DNA of 64,000 nucleotides from Candidatus Desulfofervidaceae bacterium (GTDB lineage: Bacteria > Desulfobacterota > Desulfofervidia > Desulfofervidales > Desulfofervidaceae). The position numbers and the translations under genes are program-made. The stretch spans positions 1-64,000 of the forward strand of contig JAMOPI010000028.1 of NCBI GenBank assembly GCA_027064585.1, written 5' to 3'. Shown here in pieces: positions 30,146 through 38,641 of this stretch (positions are counted from its first letter, which is position 1; the number at the start of each line of letters is the position of its first letter). Below the pieces are notes generated by a model. That model did not search any database and had not been told where the DNA came from. It was given only the letters and a program-made list of their open reading frames with translations.

Positions 30146-31906
30146 TTAGTCAGAAGTAAGTAAAGATTTATAAACGGCAATGGCCTTTCTAAAAAAATCC
30201 TCTTTTAATTGACCATGAGGGGAGATGGTTTCTAAGATCCGTTTAGGAATGCGTAAGTTGTCCAACGAAAAGCCTTCTCTATACTTAAAATTGTACTTTT
30301 GTCTTAAAATTCTCTTTCCTAGAAGTTTTAAGTCTTCTTCTGAAAATTCAAACCCAGCAATGCTTAAGAGGCGAGCAATGGTGGGATAATCATATACACT
30401 GCGAGCAAAAAAGCAGATGACAAGGGAAGAAATAATTTGACGGTAACACTCTTCGTTAAAGAGTTTTTGAGCAAGATTTTCTGGAGTGAGTTCTTCTGGC
30501 CTTAACTTTTGATCATAGCTGTAGCCAGCCGAATCAAGGTGGCTATGGCGGGCACCGGTGAGAAAGGTTAAATGTCCTCCATAGCCAGTGTGATAACCGG
30601 GCATCTCATTTTTGCCAAAGGTTAGGGCAAAATCCTTGCCACCATAAATCTCAGCAGCATATTCTGCCCCCTTAGCGAGGGCCTTGTAAAAATCATTAGG
30701 TTGCGTGACGATCCGTTCCAGCATGGCCTGATAGGTCTTATAGTCTCCCCAAGAGGGCTTAAGGCCAAGTGTTTCTTTTTCGCTAATTAAGCCCCTTTCA
30801 TAGGCCTCGGTCGTCCAGGCCAAGGTTACACCTGCACTCAGGGCATCTACGCCAATATACTCTACCGTATCAAGGAGGTGCAGCATTCCTTCGGGATCGC
30901 CAATGCCAAGCATGGAACCAAGGGCGTAGATGAGTTCATAATCATAGGAGATAAAGGTTGTTTTGTAAAAATAGGGCTCGTCTTCATAGGGGGTTCTTAA
31001 GGCTGCGAGGTGAATACAGGCAATGGGACAATGAGCACAGGCAAGCCGTCTGCCCAAAAAATGTTGGGCCAGATGTTCCCCTGAAATCTTTTCCGCGTGT
31101 TCAAAACAGGCCTGTTCTAAGTTGCGTGTAGGTAGGGCTTTTTTCTTGTTTAAAGGCAGGACATTTAAAGACGTTCCTAAGTCATGATATTTCTTCAAAG
31201 ATGGTGTTTCAAGAATGCGTTTAAATACTTCGTCATAGGCCTCTTTATAGCGCTTTTTGTCTGTAACCGGTAGGCTTCTTTTGCCACCGATAATAATGGC
31301 CTTTAACTTTTTACTCCCAAAAACTGCTCCCAGTCCTAACCGGCCAAAATGACGGTATGTTTCAGTTACAACACAGGCATAAGAAACCTTTTTTTCTCCT
31401 GCCGTGCCAATACGCATAATACTCCTTATACCTGTTCCCTTTTCCCTTTCGCGTATAACGCGGCCTACGACGTGACTTCTCATTCCCCATATCGCCCGTG
31501 CGTCATGAAACTGCACCTTGTCGTTAAAAATACTTAAATAAATCGGTATGTTGCTTGTTCCTTTAATGACAATGGCACCATAACCGGCCATACGAATGCT
31601 AACGGCACTGCGTCCACCGGCATGACTTTCACCTAAGTTGCCAGTGTGAGGAGATTTAAACATGGCTACCGTTTTTGAGGCCATGGGGAAAAGGCCTACT
31701 AGAGGACCAACGGCAAAAATAATGGGATTATCTGGTCCTAGAGGATCAGTCCCTTTAGGGCATTCTTCATGTAAAAGGGCGCTAGCTACGCCTGCCCCGC
31801 CAATGTATTTTTCAAACAAATCAGGCCGATATTTAACCCAAAAACGCCGTTTGCTTAAATCTATATAAAGCACCCTTTGTAAAGGGTCGCGTTCAATCAT
31901 CCTCAT
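30146..31906 (-). CDS. Tungsten aldehyde:ferredoxin oxidoreductase family protein
   Basis: A 586-residue AOR-family enzyme (tungstopterin plus one [4Fe-4S]) that oxidises aldehydes, or runs the reverse, with ferredoxin. N-terminal pterin domain: YIGGAGVASALL, GNLGESHAGGRSAVSIRMAGYGAIVIKG. Cluster cysteines are CAHCPIAC and, near the C-terminus, the fourth in SLVICFF. Other marks: IGVDALSAG, GLGAVFGSKKLKAIII. At 586 residues it is slightly shorter than typical AORs (about 605-620). It overlaps its poly-ferredoxin gene by 14 bases, so the pair very likely forms one complex. Substrate unknown; Bam/For/Gor-type specificity is not decidable here. Confidence 0.87.
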   Translation of the reverse strand: MRMIERDPLQRVLYIDLSKRRFWVKYRPDLFEKYIGGAGVASALLHEECPKGTDPLGPDNPIIFAVGPLVGLFPMASKTVAMFKSPHTGNLGESHAGGRSAVSIRMAGYGAIVIKGTSNIPIYLSIFNDKVQFHDARAIWGMRSHVVGRVIREREKGTGIRSIMRIGTAGEKKVSYACVVTETYRHFGRLGLGAVFGSKKLKAIIIGGKRSLPVTDKKRYKEAYDEVFKRILETPSLKKYHDLGTSLNVLPLNKKKALPTRNLEQACFEHAEKISGEHLAQHFLGRRLACAHCPIACIHLAALRTPYEDEPYFYKTTFISYDYELIYALGSMLGIGDPEGMLHLLDTVEYIGVDALSAGVTLAWTTEAYERGLISEKETLGLKPSWGDYKTYQAMLERIVTQPNDFYKALAKGAEYAAEIYGGKDFALTFGKNEMPGYHTGYGGHLTFLTGARHSHLDSAGYSYDQKLRPEELTPENLAQKLFNEECYRQIISSLVICFFARSVYDYPTIARLLSIAGFEFSEEDLKLLGKRILRQKYNFKYREGFSLDNLRIPKRILETISPHGQLKEDFFRKAIAVYKSLLTSD

Positions 31907-32306
31907 TCTCCTCTTTAACTAAGGCAATGACATGGTGAGGACAGTATTGGGCACAATAACCACAATGCATACAAATTACAGGTTTATTTGTGTCTTCATT
32001 CCAAAAAACGGCTCCAATCGGACAGGCTTCTTGGCAATGTCCACAGCCAATACACCTTTGCGGTAAGAGGATAACTCCGCCTCCTTTGCGCACTTTAAGG
32101 GCATCTACTGGACAAACCGCCGCACATGGTGGTTCTTTACAGGCCCGACAGACAATAACAGTTAGTCCTCGGCTGAGCCCACCCCGTGAGCGTATAGCAA
32201 TGGCCGACTCGGCAAAACCGCCTGCGCCCATACGCCGCTGACAGGCAAACATACACAATTGACACCCTACACACCGCTCTGCATCTATGACCTTTAATCT
32301 TGCCAT
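31893..32306 (-). CDS. Poly-[4Fe-4S] ferredoxin subunit partnered with AOR
   Basis: A 137-residue electron-transfer protein with four cysteine sets: CVGCQLCMFAC, CRACKEPPCAAVCP, CIGCGHCQEACP and CMHCGYCAQYCP, enough for four [4Fe-4S] clusters in the HycB/CooF/DMSO-reductase-beta style. It would shuttle electrons between the tungsten enzyme and a ferredoxin or NAD-linked partner. No ribosome-binding site is visible: the predicted -10 (TATATT) ends six bases before the ATG, consistent with a leaderless mRNA. Leads the AOR gene. Confidence 0.88.
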   Translation of the reverse strand: MARLKVIDAERCVGCQLCMFACQRRMGAGGFAESAIAIRSRGGLSRGLTVIVCRACKEPPCAAVCPVDALKVRKGGGVILLPQRCIGCGHCQEACPIGAVFWNEDTNKPVICMHCGYCAQYCPHHVIALVKEENEDD

Positions 32307-32312
32307 ACAGCT

Positions 32313-32340
32313 AATATAAATCTTTTCTGTTAAAAAGCAA
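32313..32340 (-). promoter_or_regulatory. Leaderless-type promoter of the ferredoxin-AOR operon
   Basis: On the minus strand TTGCTT (32340-32335), 16 bases, TATATT (32318-32313), then six bases to the ATG (32306). No Shine-Dalgarno fits between, so the mRNA probably starts at or beside the start codon. Confidence 0.52.
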
Positions 32341-32380
32341 TATTACAAACTGTTAAAATTTGAGGGTAAATTCTTTCTGC

Positions 32381-32409
32381 TTGCATTTATCGCCCTTTTT
32401 TGATATATC
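32381..32409 (+). promoter_or_regulatory. Leaderless-type promoter of the cupin gene
   Basis: TTGCAT (32381-32386), 17 bases, TATATC (32404-32409), then seven bases to ATG 32417. The predicted transcription start falls on or next to the start codon. Divergent from the ferredoxin-AOR promoter. Confidence 0.55.
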
Positions 32410-32416
32410 ATCAGCT

Positions 32417-32782
32417 ATGACAGTGAAGACTGAATACGATAAGATTGAACCCTATACTACCAAAGATGGTTCATTGATTCGGGAGTTAATGCACCCAAAT
32501 GTTCATGGTAATGTCAATTTAAGTTTAGCAGAAGCCATTATTCCGGTTGGATTTACCACTTTTTTGCACAAACATCATAAGTCTGAAGAAATATACCATG
32601 TACTTGAAGGTAACGGTATAGTAATTGTCGGAGAAAAAAGATTTAAGGTAAAAGCTGGTGATACTATTTTAATTCCTCCGGGAACATCTCATCAAGCACA
32701 GAATACGGGTGAAACTCCTTTAAGAATATTGTGTTGTTGTTCACCCCCTTATTCTCATGATGATACAGAGTTGTTAGTTTGA
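32417..32782 (+). CDS. Single-domain cupin protein
   Basis: A 121-residue cupin_2 protein. Motif 1 is TFLHKHHKSEEIYHVLEGNG (His/Glu metal ligands) and motif 2 is VKAGDTILIPPGTSHQAQNTG (His ligand), so a mononuclear metal site is intact. A CCC run follows near the C-terminus (RILCCCSPPYSHDD). Single cupins include sugar isomerases, dioxygenases and sensors; the sequence does not decide. I prefer ATG 32417 to an upstream in-frame TTG at 32360 because the promoter overlaps the latter and family similarity begins after it. Confidence 0.8.
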   Translation: MTVKTEYDKIEPYTTKDGSLIRELMHPNVHGNVNLSLAEAIIPVGFTTFLHKHHKSEEIYHVLEGNGIVIVGEKRFKVKAGDTILIPPGTSHQAQNTGETPLRILCCCSPPYSHDDTELLV

Positions 32783-32784
32783 TC

Positions 32785-32811
32785 TTGACAATTGCAAAAC
32801 TTCTGTATAGT
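32785..32811 (+). promoter_or_regulatory. Leaderless-type promoter of the NSS transporter gene
   Basis: TTGACA (32785-32790), 15 bases, TATAGT (32806-32811), then eight bases (AAGTCTCT) to ATG 32820. No ribosome-binding site intervenes. The spacer is short, so the -35 may contribute little. Confidence 0.5.
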
Positions 32812-32819
32812 AAGTCTCT

Positions 32820-34352
32820 ATGGAAAAAAGGGCCAGTTGGGCCAGTAAGATAGGTATGATCCTGGCTACGGCGGGGGCAGCCGTAGGTCTGGGTAATCTC
32901 CTCCGCTTTCCTGTCCAAGCCAGCCAGCACGGTGGCGGTGCCTTTATGATCCCTTATTTTCTTTTTCTCCTTATTATGGGTATTCCCATGATGTGGGTAG
33001 AATGGACCATCGGTCGTATGGGAGGACGATACGGCCATGGCACTACCCCTGGCATTTTTAATCTGCTTTGGAACCGCCCTTTAGCCCGTTATCTAGGAGT
33101 ATTAGGCTTGGTTATCCCTCTTATTTTGGCTATGTATTATCTATATGTTTGCTCTTGGACCCTTGCCTTTGCCTTTTTTTCCTTAAAGGGATCGTATTAT
33201 GGCCTTAATGACCTAAAATCCATGGCCTCTTTTCTACATAGCTTCCAAGGGATAGAAAAAGGCTATTTCCACTCCATTCTGCTGGCCTATCTGTTTTTTA
33301 TAATTACAGTAGGGGCAAATTTTTTTATTATGTATCATGGTCTGGCCAAGGGAATTGAGCGCCTTTCTAAGGTGGCCATGCCTGCCTTGTTTGTTATTGC
33401 CATTTTACTAATGATTCGCTCCCTCACCTTAGGCACCCCTGATCCGACTCATCCAGAAAGAAGTGCCTTAAATGGGCTGGGTTTTCTCTGGAATCCCAAG
33501 TTTTCAGAGTTAAAGAGTGCTAGCACCTGGCTGGCGGCCGCTGGACAGATATTCTTTACTTTGAGCTTAGGGTTAGGAACTATTCAATGTTATGCCAGTT
33601 ATTTGCGAGAAGATGATGATATTGTCCTTTCAGGACTTACGGTTACTTCCTTGAATGAAACGGCCGAAGTCATTTTTGGTGGTTCTATTGCCATTCCCGC
33701 GGCAGTAGCCTTTTTTGGTATTGCTCAGATTTCCAAAGGTGGTGCCTTTGATTTAGCCTTTTTATCTACTCCTTTAGTGCTTACCCATTTACCCCTGGGC
33801 CAACTGTGGGGATTTCTCTGGTTTTCTTTGCTCTTCTTCGCTGGACTTACTTCTTCAGTATCCATTATCCAGCCCTTTGTGTCTTTTCTCATTGATGAGT
33901 TAAAGATCCCTTGGAAAAGGGCAGTCTTGATAACGGCCTTTATTGTGTTTGTGCCGGCGCATCTGGTTGTCTTTTTGCTTAAATATGGCTTTTTGGATGA
34001 GCTGGACTTCTGGATTGGCACAATTAGTATGCCCATATTAGGTACCATAGAAATCATCCTTTTTGCCTGGGTCTATGGCATAGACAAAGGCTTTGAGGAG
34101 ATGCATAAAGGGGCTTTAATAAAGGTGCCTTCTATTTTTAAGTTTATCCTCAAATATATTACACCTGTATGTCTCATTACCCTCTTTATCATTTGGATGG
34201 GACAGGATGGCGTAAATGTCTTTTTACTTAAAGGGGTTCCGACAGAGGCAAGGCCCTATCGCCTTCTGGCCCGAGGGTTGATTTTACTTACCTTCTTTTT
34301 CTGTGCCTGGCTTGTTTATATTGCCTGGAAGAGGAGACAAAATGAAATTTAG
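32820..34352 (+). CDS. Neurotransmitter:sodium symporter (NSS/SNF family) amino-acid transporter
   Basis: A 510-residue inner-membrane Na+-coupled transporter of the LeuT fold, about 12 helices. Helix 1 has the Na/substrate motif ATAGAAVGLGNLLRFPVQASQHGGGAF (NLLRFP instead of the usual NIWRFP), helix 6 region FFTLSLGLGTIQCYASYLRED, and TSLNETAEVIFGGS in helix 7. The start codon follows a leaderless-type promoter. It overlaps a 34-codon gene by 11 bases that resembles the small subunit of the NSS transporter MetPS. Substrate likely a neutral amino acid; glycine or alanine would fit the nearby glyQS/gcv genes, which is inference. Confidence 0.88.
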   Translation: MEKRASWASKIGMILATAGAAVGLGNLLRFPVQASQHGGGAFMIPYFLFLLIMGIPMMWVEWTIGRMGGRYGHGTTPGIFNLLWNRPLARYLGVLGLVIPLILAMYYLYVCSWTLAFAFFSLKGSYYGLNDLKSMASFLHSFQGIEKGYFHSILLAYLFFIITVGANFFIMYHGLAKGIERLSKVAMPALFVIAILLMIRSLTLGTPDPTHPERSALNGLGFLWNPKFSELKSASTWLAAAGQIFFTLSLGLGTIQCYASYLREDDDIVLSGLTVTSLNETAEVIFGGSIAIPAAVAFFGIAQISKGGAFDLAFLSTPLVLTHLPLGQLWGFLWFSLLFFAGLTSSVSIIQPFVSFLIDELKIPWKRAVLITAFIVFVPAHLVVFLLKYGFLDELDFWIGTISMPILGTIEIILFAWVYGIDKGFEEMHKGALIKVPSIFKFILKYITPVCLITLFIIWMGQDGVNVFLLKGVPTEARPYRLLARGLILLTFFFCAWLVYIAWKRRQNEI

Positions 34353-34446
34353 CGGTTGGATCTTTATGATCATGGCCTGGACAGGGATATTGGGCTTGGA
34401 TTTCTTTTGTTTTTATCTGTTGTTTAAAAAGAAAAACGGACAGTAA
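34342..34446 (+). CDS. MetS-like small membrane subunit of the NSS transporter
   Basis: A 34-residue peptide with one membrane helix (WIFMIMAWTGILGLDFFCFYLLF) and a positively charged tail (KKKNG). It starts 11 bases inside the end of the NSS gene, with AGGAG (34331-34336) as ribosome-binding site. In actinobacteria a comparable short protein (MetS) is needed by the NSS transporter MetP, and small accessory proteins follow NSS genes in many bacteria. Overlap, size and topology support this; sequence identity is not assessable by eye. Confidence 0.72.
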   Translation: MKFSGWIFMIMAWTGILGLDFFCFYLLFKKKNGQ

Positions 34447-34470
34447 TGTAACCGAAATGGGAATTATTTA

Positions 34471-35448
34471 ATGATTAAGGAGATTTTTATTGGCTTTTCT
34501 GCTCACCGTTTAGAAACCATTCCTTTTTATGAAAAACTCTTTGCTAAAAGCGACATCATTATTTTAGAAGATGCCCCACATCCCTTATTTCCTTCTTTAC
34601 TTTTAGGTCAGTTAACCCCTGAACAATATGTCCAAAGCCTTGAGACAGACTTTCCACGCTTTCTCACGGCCCAATATAAGCTGCTGCAAGCAGTCTATAA
34701 AAAAGGAAAAAAGATTGTCCAAATAGACCCCTATATAGAAAGGCTCTTGCAAATGTATCAGCTTTTAGAAGAGGGAAAAACTCCTGAAGAGATAAGCCAA
34801 CTTTCTCTTTATCAAGAGATATATGCCTGTGAACATGAAGCCAGTGGGAGATTGTTGGACTATTATCAGGCAACAATGGGAGAATTTGAAGGGGCAATAA
34901 AAGCCGTGCAAGTCTTTGCCCAGGCCGATGCCAAACGGATTGCCTTACGGGATAAAATGCGGGCCCAGAGCATTGCCAGCTATTTAGAAAACAAAGCTGG
35001 ACGTGTGTTTGTTGAAGCAGGTTATATCCATCTTTTCTTAAGTAGGTACCTGCGGCAGGCACTTCCCTCTGAATGGCAAATCAAGGCAGGCTACCTCTTG
35101 GCCAAACCGGCTAGAGAAATTTCGCAGCAAGTGCTTGGCATGCCTTTGCCCCATCCCTTTGTGCCTGGGGATATTTTAACCTTTTGGTATATAGGAGGCA
35201 AAAAGGTCAATCCGCAAAGGGCAAATCTTTTAGCTGCCCGGGTCCTGATCTATAACAAACTTATATCTACAGAAGAATTAGAGCCAACCAAAGAGAATCC
35301 CTTTCCTCACCTTTTACAGGAATTCAAGATCAAGGCCATGCTTAGACGTCTCTCCTATGATGACTGCGCTAGATTATACGAACTAGTAAAAGTTTTACCT
35401 CCAGCCAGGGTATGGCAGTTAGTGGAAAGAATAAGTACTACAACTTGA
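34471..35448 (+). CDS. Uncharacterised protein, possible TraB/ChaN-like fold
   Basis: A 325-residue cytosolic-looking protein I do not recognise with certainty. Features: N-terminal FIGFSAHRLETIPFYEKLF and IIILEDAPHPLFPSLL, a long helical middle, then RDKMRAQSIASYLENKAGRVFVEAGYIHLFLSRYL, which resembles the R-x-x-M and V-G-x-x-H segments of TraB/TIKI/ChaN-type domains. The C-terminal 100 residues are helical and charged. No signal peptide or membrane span. The ribosome-binding site is weak. It lies between the NSS transporter pair and glyQS. Confidence 0.5.
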   Translation: MIKEIFIGFSAHRLETIPFYEKLFAKSDIIILEDAPHPLFPSLLLGQLTPEQYVQSLETDFPRFLTAQYKLLQAVYKKGKKIVQIDPYIERLLQMYQLLEEGKTPEEISQLSLYQEIYACEHEASGRLLDYYQATMGEFEGAIKAVQVFAQADAKRIALRDKMRAQSIASYLENKAGRVFVEAGYIHLFLSRYLRQALPSEWQIKAGYLLAKPAREISQQVLGMPLPHPFVPGDILTFWYIGGKKVNPQRANLLAARVLIYNKLISTEELEPTKENPFPHLLQEFKIKAMLRRLSYDDCARLYELVKVLPPARVWQLVERISTTT

Positions 35449-35522
35449 ATTGTTAATACCTGTAGCATAAGGTGTTTCTGCACATACTTTAAGTCCTGGT
35501 CAATCTTTATTCCTTTTTCTTT

Positions 35523-35544
35523 TTATGGCATTATATTGCCATAA
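35523..35544. promoter_or_regulatory. Inverted-repeat operator candidate, copy 1
   Basis: TTATGGCA-6-TGCCATAA: perfect 8-base arms separated by six bases. A second copy follows with centre 32 bases away, about three DNA turns, so both sites would face the same side of the helix. Lies upstream of the predicted glyQ promoter. Confidence 0.6.
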
Positions 35545-35554
35545 AATTTGAAAT

Positions 35555-35576
35555 TTATGGCAGGGCATTGCCATAG
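35555..35576. promoter_or_regulatory. Inverted-repeat operator candidate, copy 2
   Basis: TTATGGCA-6-TGCCATAG: same arms as copy 1 except for the last base, but a different six-base spacer (GGGCAT against TTATAT), as expected of a conserved protein-binding site rather than a recent duplication. Ends 42 bases before the predicted glyQ -35. Confidence 0.6.
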
Positions 35577-35618
35577 AATTAGCCAAATTAAGATTTCAAA
35601 GCAGATACCTTCTCCCCG

Positions 35619-35647
35619 TTGACAACTCTTAAAGAGAATGTTAATTC
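35619..35647 (+). promoter_or_regulatory. Predicted glyQ promoter, leaderless-type
   Basis: TTGACA (35619-35624), 17 bases, TAATTC (35642-35647) with an upstream TG (35639-35640, extended -10). ATG 35655 follows after seven bases with no ribosome-binding site. The -10 match is weak, so this is the least certain of the four leaderless promoters. The same TTG could instead be an upstream start codon. Confidence 0.42.
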
Positions 35648-35654
35648 ACACCCC

Positions 35655-36524
35655 ATGTATTTCCAAGAAATAATCTTTGCCTTAGAAAGGTATTGGGCCG
35701 AGAAGGGATGCGTAATTGAACAGCCCTATGACATAGAAGTAGGGGCCGGCACCTTTCATCCTGCCACCTTTTTACGGGTCCTAGGCCCTGAACCTTGGCG
35801 GGTGGCCTATGTACAGCCTTCTCGCCGGCCTACTGATGGTCGCTACGGCCAAAATCCCAACCGCCTTCAACATTATTATCAATATCAGGTCATCTTAAAA
35901 CCCTCTCCCCTAGATGTGCAGGACTTATACCTGCACAGCCTTGAGGCCTTAGGGATTAATTTAAAGGTCCATGACATTCGCTTTGTAGAGGATGACTGGG
36001 AATCACCCACCCTCGGTGCCTGGGGATTGGGCTGGGAGGTGTGGCTGGATGGAATGGAGATTACCCAGTTTACCTATTTTCAACAGGTAGGAGGAATTGA
36101 CCTGGATCCTATCTCGGCCGAGATTACCTACGGCCTGGAACGCATTGCCATGTATCTGCAGGGCGTAAACAATGTCTTTGACATTCAGTGGGCTCCAGGC
36201 ATTACCTATGGCGATATCCACTTTCAGGCCGAGGTAGAGGGATGTAAGTTTAATTTTGAATTGGCCGATGTGCCGTTGTTATTAAGGCTCTTTGCCGACT
36301 TTGAAAGGGAAGGGGAGAAGTTACTTAAGGCCGGCGTGGTGGTACCGGGTTATGAATTTTGCCTTAAATGCTCGCACATCTTTAACTTATTAGACGCAAG
36401 GGGCGCTATTAGTGTTACCGAAAGGACGCAATACATTGCCCGGGTAAGGCGTCTGGCCCGAATGGCGGCAGAGGCCTATCTTAAACAAAGAGAAGAGTTG
36501 GGTTATCCATTATTAAAACGATGA
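35655..36524 (+). CDS. glyQ: Glycyl-tRNA synthetase alpha subunit
   Basis: The alpha (catalytic) subunit of the alpha2beta2 bacterial GlyRS that charges tRNA-Gly. Class II motifs: [80 protein letters not shown] and [15 protein letters not shown], all canonical. From ATG 35655 it is 289 residues, about the family length. An in-frame TTG at 35619 would add 12 residues; I favour 35655. Coupled to glyS by a four-base overlap. Confidence 0.95.
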   Translation: MYFQEIIFALERYWAEKGCVIEQPYDIEVGAGTFHPATFLRVLGPEPWRVAYVQPSRRPTDGRYGQNPNRLQHYYQYQVILKPSPLDVQDLYLHSLEALGINLKVHDIRFVEDDWESPTLGAWGLGWEVWLDGMEITQFTYFQQVGGIDLDPISAEITYGLERIAMYLQGVNNVFDIQWAPGITYGDIHFQAEVEGCKFNFELADVPLLLRLFADFEREGEKLLKAGVVVPGYEFCLKCSHIFNLLDARGAISVTERTQYIARVRRLARMAAEAYLKQREELGYPLLKR

Positions 36525-38593
36525 AAAAGGTACTCCTTTTAGAAATCGGCACGGAAGAACTGCCTATTAGCATCTTTCCAGACATCCTCTCTCGGATGTC
36601 AGAGCTCATGGCAGCCGAGTTGGCCAAGGCGGATCTGGCCTATGAAACTATAGATGCCTTTGCCACCCCCAGAAGATTGGTGGTTATGGTAAAAGGGCTG
36701 GCCGAAAGACAGCCGGATAAGGTCAATGAGGTCATCGGCCCTCCTTATAAGGTGGCCTTTGACCAAGATGGCCAACCCACCAAGGCCGCCTTGGGATTTG
36801 CCCAAAAGCAAGGGGTGGATGTAAAGGACTTGATCGCCGTAGAGACTCCAAAGGGCAAGTATGTTGGCGTAAGGGTCACTCAGAAAGGAAGACCGGCCAA
36901 AGAGGTACTGACCGAGCTTCTACCCCGCTATATCCTTTCTCTCTCCTTTCCCAAGTCCATGCGTTGGTATAAGTTTAAATTACGCTTTGTCCGGCCCATA
37001 CATTGGCTTCTCGCCCTATTGGACGAAGAGGTTGTTCCCTTTTCGTTAGAGGAAATAAAGTCAGGCAACGTTAGTTATGGCCATCGCTTTGTGAGTCAGG
37101 AACCGATAGAAGTTTCTTCCCCGGCAACCTATCTTTCTACCCTTAAAGACCATTATGTCATCGTGGATCACAACGAACGCCAAGAAAAAATTATGACCCT
37201 AGTCAAGGAAGAAGCCAATGAGATTAACGGAGAGCCCATCATAGATAAGGATTTGCTTAATTGGGTTGTGTTTTTAGTAGAATACCCGCTGGCCATTAGG
37301 GGAAAATTTGCATCAGAGTTTCTCTCGCTGCCTGAGCCGGTATTAATTACCGTGATGAAGCAGCACCAAAAATACTTTGCTGTGCGAGATGAGGATGGGA
37401 AGTTATTGCCTGCTTTTGTGGCCATCATTAATACGCCGGTAAAGGATAAAAACCTGGTACGGGTGGGGTTAGAGAGGGTACTTAGCGCCCGCCTGGCCGA
37501 TGCCCGGTTTTTCTATGAGACCGATCTCAAACAACCCTTATCCGAACGCATAGAGGCCTTAAAAGGAGTCATTTTTCAGGCCGATTTGGGCACGGTCTGG
37601 GAGAAGGTAGAGCGGATAAAGGCCGTTTGTGCGAAGCTGGCCGAACGGGTTTCATTTAATGACAAGGAAAAGTTGATAAGGGCGGCTCAGCTTTGTAAGG
37701 CCGATTTAACGACAGAAATGGTGGGAGAATTCCCAGAGCTACAGGGCATTATGGGTGGTATTTATGCGGAAAAGCAGGGAGAGGACTCAGCCGTAGCCAA
37801 GGCCATTGCCGAACACTACTTACCCACAGAGGCAGGCGGGGCCTTGCCAGAGACAGAGATGGGAGCCCTGCTAAGCCTAGCCGATAAGATAGATACTATC
37901 GTTGGTTGTTTTGGGGTGGGACTAATTCCCACCGGCACGGCCGATCCCTTCGGCTTAAGGCGTCAGGCGATTGGGATTTTAAGGATTTTAAAGGAAAAAA
38001 GCCTTCCCCTTTCCCTGTTTGAACTTGTTGAGTTGGCCTTGAATGCCTATGGGGAGCGATTTAAAGAACAGAAGGAAGAGATAAAGACAAAGGTTGTTTC
38101 CTTCTTTAAAAACCGCCTGGCCCATCTTCTTATGGAGATCGGTTATTCGCATGCGATAACTTCCGCCATTTTAAGTGAAGATGTCTTTGATGGATATATT
38201 CCTGAAACCTTTGCCAAGGCAGAGGCACTTAAGGAATTTTCCCTTTTGGATGAATTTGAGCCGCTAGTGATTGCTTACAAGCGGGTAAACCGGATTATTG
38301 AAAAGCCTGTCTTGCAACCACCCAATCCGGATTTATTTGAGGCTGATGAAGAAAGGACCCTTTATGCCAAATTTTTAGAAGCCAGGGATGAGATAAACTC
38401 ACTTTTGCAGAAAAAGGCTTATCTTGAGGCCCTCCACTGTCTATTGCATCTGAAGCCCTACATTGACCAATTCTTTGACCATGTCATGGTTATGGTAGAT
38501 GATGCCGACTTACGCCAAAATCGCCTTGCCCTGCTTACCCAGATAAGGCAGCTTTTCCTTGAACTGGCCGATCTAAGTAAGATCCCTATATAA
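36521..38593 (+). CDS. glyS: Glycyl-tRNA synthetase beta subunit
   Basis: A 690-residue beta subunit needed for tRNA-Gly binding. Starts [15 protein letters not shown], typical of the family, continues with [37 protein letters not shown], and [12 protein letters not shown] followed by [14 protein letters not shown] and [16 protein letters not shown] (the HD-like domain), ending with a DALR-type anticodon-binding domain ([20 protein letters not shown]). Normal length. ATGA overlap with glyQ; gcvT follows 48 bases later. Confidence 0.97.
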   Translation: MKKVLLLEIGTEELPISIFPDILSRMSELMAAELAKADLAYETIDAFATPRRLVVMVKGLAERQPDKVNEVIGPPYKVAFDQDGQPTKAALGFAQKQGVDVKDLIAVETPKGKYVGVRVTQKGRPAKEVLTELLPRYILSLSFPKSMRWYKFKLRFVRPIHWLLALLDEEVVPFSLEEIKSGNVSYGHRFVSQEPIEVSSPATYLSTLKDHYVIVDHNERQEKIMTLVKEEANEINGEPIIDKDLLNWVVFLVEYPLAIRGKFASEFLSLPEPVLITVMKQHQKYFAVRDEDGKLLPAFVAIINTPVKDKNLVRVGLERVLSARLADARFFYETDLKQPLSERIEALKGVIFQADLGTVWEKVERIKAVCAKLAERVSFNDKEKLIRAAQLCKADLTTEMVGEFPELQGIMGGIYAEKQGEDSAVAKAIAEHYLPTEAGGALPETEMGALLSLADKIDTIVGCFGVGLIPTGTADPFGLRRQAIGILRILKEKSLPLSLFELVELALNAYGERFKEQKEEIKTKVVSFFKNRLAHLLMEIGYSHAITSAILSEDVFDGYIPETFAKAEALKEFSLLDEFEPLVIAYKRVNRIIEKPVLQPPNPDLFEADEERTLYAKFLEARDEINSLLQKKAYLEALHCLLHLKPYIDQFFDHVMVMVDDADLRQNRLALLTQIRQLFLELADLSKIPI

Positions 38594-38641
38594 CCAGCCT
38601 GGGTAGAGAAATTTTTATTTGAAGGGAGGAGTGTTTCTAAT

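Noticed and set aside
38594-38641. Glycine riboswitch upstream of gcvT
   Set aside because: Only 48 bases separate glyS and gcvT, too few for the tandem glycine aptamer, and no such fold is seen upstream of glyQ either.
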